In this document: positions 59,150 to 64,000 of the stretch, one piece after another
How positions within the stretch are numbered: the stretch's first letter is position 1
Layout of the letters: each line of letters begins with the position of its first letter
From: Climacium dendroides
Lineage: Eukaryota; Streptophyta; Bryopsida; Hypnales; Climaciaceae
Reading direction: 5' to 3'
DNA: 64,000 bases
NCBI GenBank assembly: GCA_950106755.1
Contig: OX467083.1
Coordinates: 16,425,029 to 16,489,028 of the forward strand
Program-made: the position numbers and the translations under genes
The notes under the pieces: model-generated
Databases searched by the model: none
Told to the model about the DNA's origin: nothing
What the model saw: only the letters and a program-made list of their open reading frames with translations

Positions 59150-60796
59150 GGCCCCATGGACACTATCAATCATCCTAGTCTTCCATGTGCCGCCTTCATA
59201 GACAATGCACCAAAGAAATCTGAGTCCAAGTAAAGGTGAACAACCTCACATCTTTAACATCATGTAGCTTTGCATACATCATGGTAAAGAAAAAATGAGA
59301 CAATGTCTACATAGACCTCAATTCATCCAATATTATTGTTGCATGTAGTAAGAGGATCCATGTTTACTAAGACTTTCAAGTGCTTGGGAGATTCAACTAG
59401 AGATTTGAAGAATTATTTTTAAGATTCTTCAAATTGTATTTACTTAAATTGTTCTTCAATATATGTTCTTCGTGGACCACATGGAATCTCAAATAAAAAA
59501 ATGTTTATTCCATATTTATATCTTCAAAATCTTCCATGTCTGTTTGGCCGTTTATCACAACATTAGATATTTTCAAAGGGGCATTCAGTGTTACTTGGTT
59601 CTGGTTTGATATATCTAAAGCCCATTTGCTGACCTTCAACAATTTCAACTTGCACAGGCACTTCAAATTGAAATTTCAACAATTTGAATCACTAAAAAAA
59701 ATTGGGCCCATTACCAAAGAAAAAAGTGAAATCCAAACTGTAAAAGATGGATTGCAATTGAATTGCAAAAGTTGACCTTTGACCAAAAAAACATTGACCA
59801 AATATTGCTCCATACGAAGTAAATTACTGATTATGGTAGTATGTAAATAACAATGTATCACAATTGAAGAGATATAAAGCTAAACACGGGTATAGAGGAA
59901 CCCTTAAAGCAATGCTGTGACAGGAGCTCATGGATATTCACTAACAATTGACTGAAGTTAACTAATACAACAACTTCTAAGTTGAATCGTGGGAATCACT
60001 CGAAGATGAATGCATAGGATCTCATCAAAATTCACTACAAAGGAGTACGCAGCAAATTCATCGAAATTCATTGCACCGGAGCTAATTGCAAAATACGAGA
60101 AAATTGACAACTACGGCGCCTACTTTCGGCATGTTCCGCTCACTCAAAACTTCAAAACCTTCACTCCTACACGGGTTGACAAGAACTACGCATTCCCATG
60201 CATATAAGAGCACCTTGTGCGTCAATTTAGCTTCCTCCCAGGGAAACCACGGATTTATTTCGAGACGAAGTTCCGTATTTCAAGAAATCCATCTTCCAGT
60301 TTTCATGTCACATTGGAAATATAACAGTCTCACCTTCGCACTAAGCCATTCCATAACTCAGCAGAACTCACTGAGAGCATAATCATTTTGACATCACAGG
60401 AACGGGATCCCAAATCTGCACATAAATGACATCCCGCAGACAATCATGTACACATCGTTCTCCAACGAACCACATGTCCACAGCGAATTCCATCCTCCCT
60501 TCAACATTCTTCTTCCAATCCCAGGCATGCATGGTCCGAGAAGATGCAAATGGATCGCACTCGGAATCGACAGACGGAGTCCCAAACGTATCATCCTCGG
60601 CTTAGACCCAAACCACGCTCGCCGAGGATCCCGTCATCGCACAACCGCCACGCAGATCAAAGGAACCGACAAACACGATCGGAAGAATCGGAACTGAAGC
60701 TTCATTATTGTGAATCGATAGATACAATTGGAAAACTAACTGAAAGAAAAGAAACCACGAGAAACAATAAATCTAATCCTAGGCCCTACATACAGA
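59150..60796. other. 3' flank of the V-ATPase gene
   Basis: 59.15-60.0 kb is AT-rich without a gene. 60.0-60.79 kb is less AT-rich and probably includes the 3' untranslated region, since transcription comes from the right. An AATAAT polyadenylation-like word on the minus strand lies near 60705. Overlapping frames at 60.39-60.83 kb on both strands look like noise. Confidence 0.4.
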
Positions 60797-63700
60797 CTAC
60801 ACGTCGTCCTCCTCGGTCAGAGTCTTGAACGCAAAGGGATGGAACTTGTAACCATCTCCTTGGTAAAACTTGTTCTGAAACTCCACCCAGTGAAGACGCA
60901 GAGCGTGAAGGAACGCACTCAACGTCTCCATCAGCAGCAGCACGCCGAAAGTCACGAACGCGAACACGATCAGACCGATCAGTCGGATTATTATGTTCGA
61001 GTACCTGCAACATACAACCATCACACATCCAACACGGTTACATAACCCTGCAGACGTCCGCTTCTCTAGGCCTTCTCACACTTAGCATCCCTCAACTCAG
61101 GATTCTGGTTTCCCCAAGGGTAGAATTCGGAGGACCGTGAGAGGTCCTCTTAGAAGCCACACAGGCGCTATGCTCGTGTCCCGCAATACCCGTCTAATTG
61201 AACACGATCGAATACCATATCACAACAAGAGGAACGGCGGAAAAAACAAACGGCAGAACAAAGGTTTGGAACGCACGCAAAAGCGAACAAGAGCACCCGA
61301 TCGTAGAATACCGCCGAAAGCTGTGCGTGCGCAAGGCTGCAAGGAATTACACACAAAACAACAACCAAAACATCCATCAGAAAACTCCGTCGCACCCATT
61401 CAGCAATGCGCTTCCAAAACAACTCTTCGAAAGTCCACAATAACCTCCGCCAAACACCATCTCCCCTTCCCATCCACACTTCGCTGGGGGCAAGAGCCCA
61501 CGTACCTGAGTGCCCACAATCGAAGATACGATGCAGTGTTCGACACAGCACCCAGAACGAACTCAATGGTGTGAATCATTTGGTGCACCAGGACTTCACC
61601 AAACTCGAACTCCTCTTCGTCGTGCTCACCGTCCCCATCCAAGTCCGTCGATTCCGTGTCGGAGCCTCCCAAAACTCCATAAGATCTCCCCTGCATTTTC
61701 TGTACAATCCACCCGGTTCACAACATTGCGTTTTTAGTCTCTTTCCCACCCAAGGCCTTCAGTGACTTCCAAAACACAACAAATTATATCCACCAGGTTT
61801 GCATCACGCAACCCAACATTGCAAACACACCACAAACATGTGCTTCGCGCAACCAAGATACAATCAACGCACGAAATTCCGTTCGTTCCGATGAGAAGCA
61901 AAATTCGAGTCCCATCCCAATTGCCACTCAACCAGCACAGAACAAAACACACCGACAGCATACGGGAATGCATATAGACTAACTCCGCAACCGCACACCT
62001 GAAGCATCCCACATCCCAAACAAAGACCCACCAAACAACACCAGAACGCTACATCATGCAGGAACAAAGAGTCCAGCCAAACAAGCCCGCAGCATCCACG
62101 ATCAAAAAAAAAGGGGGGGAAGTAGCTTGCACCTGAATATGCTGCTTGCGCAAAATCAAAGGCTTGGGAAACAACATCCAAGGCACAGCAACCAATGCCA
62201 CCACAAGAAGCACGACCTGAAACCAAGACAGCGACAACGTAAATACAACCTACAAAAGTGACACATAAATTACTGCAACCTCACCATCTGCAACCCAAAA
62301 TCAAACGTCCCCAGTCGCCCCAATATGATCCGTGGGATGGATCAAACTGCACAAACCCAACACCAGCACCAGCACAGCCGCCGTACCTGAACATAAGTTT
62401 GGCCGATGAAGAGCTGGTTCTCCCCCAGATCATCGAAAGGGCTCAGAAACATGTAAATCATCACATGGTACAGATCGGGCTTGCTCCCTTGGCACCACTT
62501 CAGAACGATCAAAAAAGACAGATACCCAAACAGCCCGTTCAGGAACAACAGCTGCGGAATGAACTGATACCTGAACTCATCCAACCAAACGGAAAACCCG
62601 AGTTAGCGCACTCACCCGCCGCTATTGTCTACAGACATCCAAATCAACCGAATCAGCTCATCCTCTCATTAGCGACTCAAGTGAGCCAAGAAAAACACAG
62701 AATAGTCAACCCCGCTCAAGAATCCCCTCTATCTGCAATCCAAGCCCACGACACCTCGCATGTCCCGAACACCGTACCAATCCACCAAATCGTCGAACCT
62801 AGAAACAGCGGTGCCGTTCATCTGGAAAGAAACCCTCACTCAACAAGATTCAGCGACTTACCAAACGTCCAGAGCGCTGCGAAAGTATCGCGCGTTGAAG
62901 TAGCTCAGCAAAATACCCAGGTTCATCTGAGAAATCCCAAGCAGGATAGACATCTTCATCTTCAAAGAGTTCGTGAATGGAAGCTCGGAACGGGATCCAT
63001 GCCAGATAGGATCCACTCCAAACGCATACGGGTTGTACGACCATTTCTCCACTCCGGAAGTAGACGCCGTCCTGACATGAAACGTGACCAAACCGGCTCA
63101 GTCATGGACATCCAAAGCTCAAGCATCTCCGTACCCAGCAGGGGCGAAATAAGCTCCTGACGAAGAATCTGGACAAAGCTGCTCACTTCCAAAGACGCAC
63201 AAGAATCCCAACAACCACAAAAACAAAAATAAACTCCCGAGACCGAGAGGAAGCTTACGGGCAAGCCTCGATGGAGTACTGTGGGTCCGGACAACGGTAA
63301 GCCGATCCACCGAAAATGCCGAATGGAACCGAGAAGAACTCGTTATAGATGAAACCAGTGTAGATGGAGAAAATCGCCATCAGAAGAATCACGTAGCGAC
63401 CTCCGTAGGCCATCTCCATAATATCGCCCAGTTTCTGCGGTACCAACCCTGGATTTAGGTGCGGAACACACAAAACTTCAGACCCAGAACTAACGCCAAA
63501 TACTATTCAACGCCACCTCGGCTGTCCCCTGTGAGCCCCAACACAACCAAATGCCTTCCGGGTCTCCCTTCCCTCCTCTACCTATGACCTCCGTCAAGAG
63601 AAAAGGTTCCTCACCAGAAACTCACCTGCTTTCCAAGCTTCTTCTCGTTCAAAACCAAATACAGAGCTCCCAAAAGCAAACAGATACCATGCCCCCAATC

Positions 63701-64000
63701 GCCAAACATAACGGCGAACAGAAACGGAAAAGTCACGATCGTGAAACACCCAGGATTCGCCTCCTGATATCGTCCCACCCTGCAAACTCACAACCCTCAC
63801 CAAATCAATACCGCAAAGCGAAAGGACGGGAAACTCGACCACCACCGCAAGTCCGTCGAAACTCTCCAAGATCATCACCGGTTACATACAGAAGTCGACT
63901 CATATAGGTCCATGAAGGCTCACCCGTAAGCTTCCACGATTTCTTGGAAAGCATTCGTAAACTTGTTCGTTTCAAAATAACTCGGCGGAGACTCTTTCGT
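60797..64000 (-). CDS. VHA-a: V-type proton ATPase subunit a (VHA-a), C-terminal half, 5' end outside the window
   Basis: Subunit a is the large membrane subunit of the Vo sector. With the c-ring it forms the two half-channels that pass protons into vacuole, trans-Golgi or endosome lumen. Nine exons fit: 64000-63924 (partial), 63779-63626, 63434-63259, 63071-62862, 62570-62387, 62216-62133, 61699-61506, 61336-61277, 61004-60797. They encode 448 residues, about 55% of a usual 820-residue protein, in one frame with GT-AG introns. Family motifs in order are [138 protein letters not shown] (contains the arginine essential for proton transfer) and [20 protein letters not shown]. It ends [12 protein letters not shown]. 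Exons are GC-rich compared with the flanks. I judge it intact in the part visible. Confidence 0.97.

Noticed and set aside
61137..61574. 145-codon plus-strand frame
   Set aside because: Antisense to V-ATPase exons; no domain.
62258..63160. 300-codon plus-strand open frame
   Set aside because: It overlaps, on the opposite strand, several V-ATPase exons and introns that join in one frame with strong family motifs. The plus frame is an antisense shadow with a Q/P/H-rich, meaningless sequence.

Overview
The window looks like nuclear DNA from a plant (streptophyte). The evidence is one intron-rich, plant-type V-ATPase subunit a gene with GT-AG introns of 144-433 bp, a CACTA transposon encoding a DUF4216-type domain, a Stowaway-type MITE pair and very AT-rich, repeat-dominated intergenic DNA. 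The species cannot be fixed. The V-ATPase gene reads LAHAQLS where, from memory, angiosperms have LAHSELS, which weakly favours a non-flowering lineage. Only one clearly functional gene is present, and it runs off the right edge.

Layout. 0.7-2.9 kb is a divergent tandem array with a monomer near 350 bp. 3.3 kb holds a CACTA terminus and 5.65 kb a trace of Copia-like reverse transcriptase. 6.6-8.0 kb is rich in the word AATTG. 10.1-14.0 kb is an LTR-like repeat whose middle is a lattice of CCAAATTGG-like words. 14.36-23.55 kb is a CACTA element with matching ends and a GAT target duplication; it carries the 3' half of a TNP2-like gene and a second LTR of the same family (17.27-18.89 kb). 23.7-34.8 kb holds MITEs, several tandem repeats (one with an exact 175-bp period) and two decayed coding regions of unknown identity. 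36.8-37.1 kb is a palindromic MITE. 37.1-38.6 and 39.7-40.2 kb are GC-richer, apparently low-copy DNA. 40.5-47.8 kb and 53.7-58.3 kb are nests of short transposons, many of them bounded by TTAA and CCCCTAAAG-type inverted termini. 48.2-51.7 kb is a second GC-richer segment with possible exons. 60.8-64.0 kb is the 3' half of the V-ATPase gene on the minus strand.

The main discovery candidate is the TTAA transposon family. One copy (54494-55079) sits inside another repeat whose sister copy at 43.6 kb preserves the empty TTAA site, so the insertion left exactly TTAA on both sides. TTAA duplication with CCC-type ends is the signature of piggyBac-like elements, which I do not recall as usual in land plants. 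No transposase for the family was seen, so the copies behave as non-autonomous MITEs.
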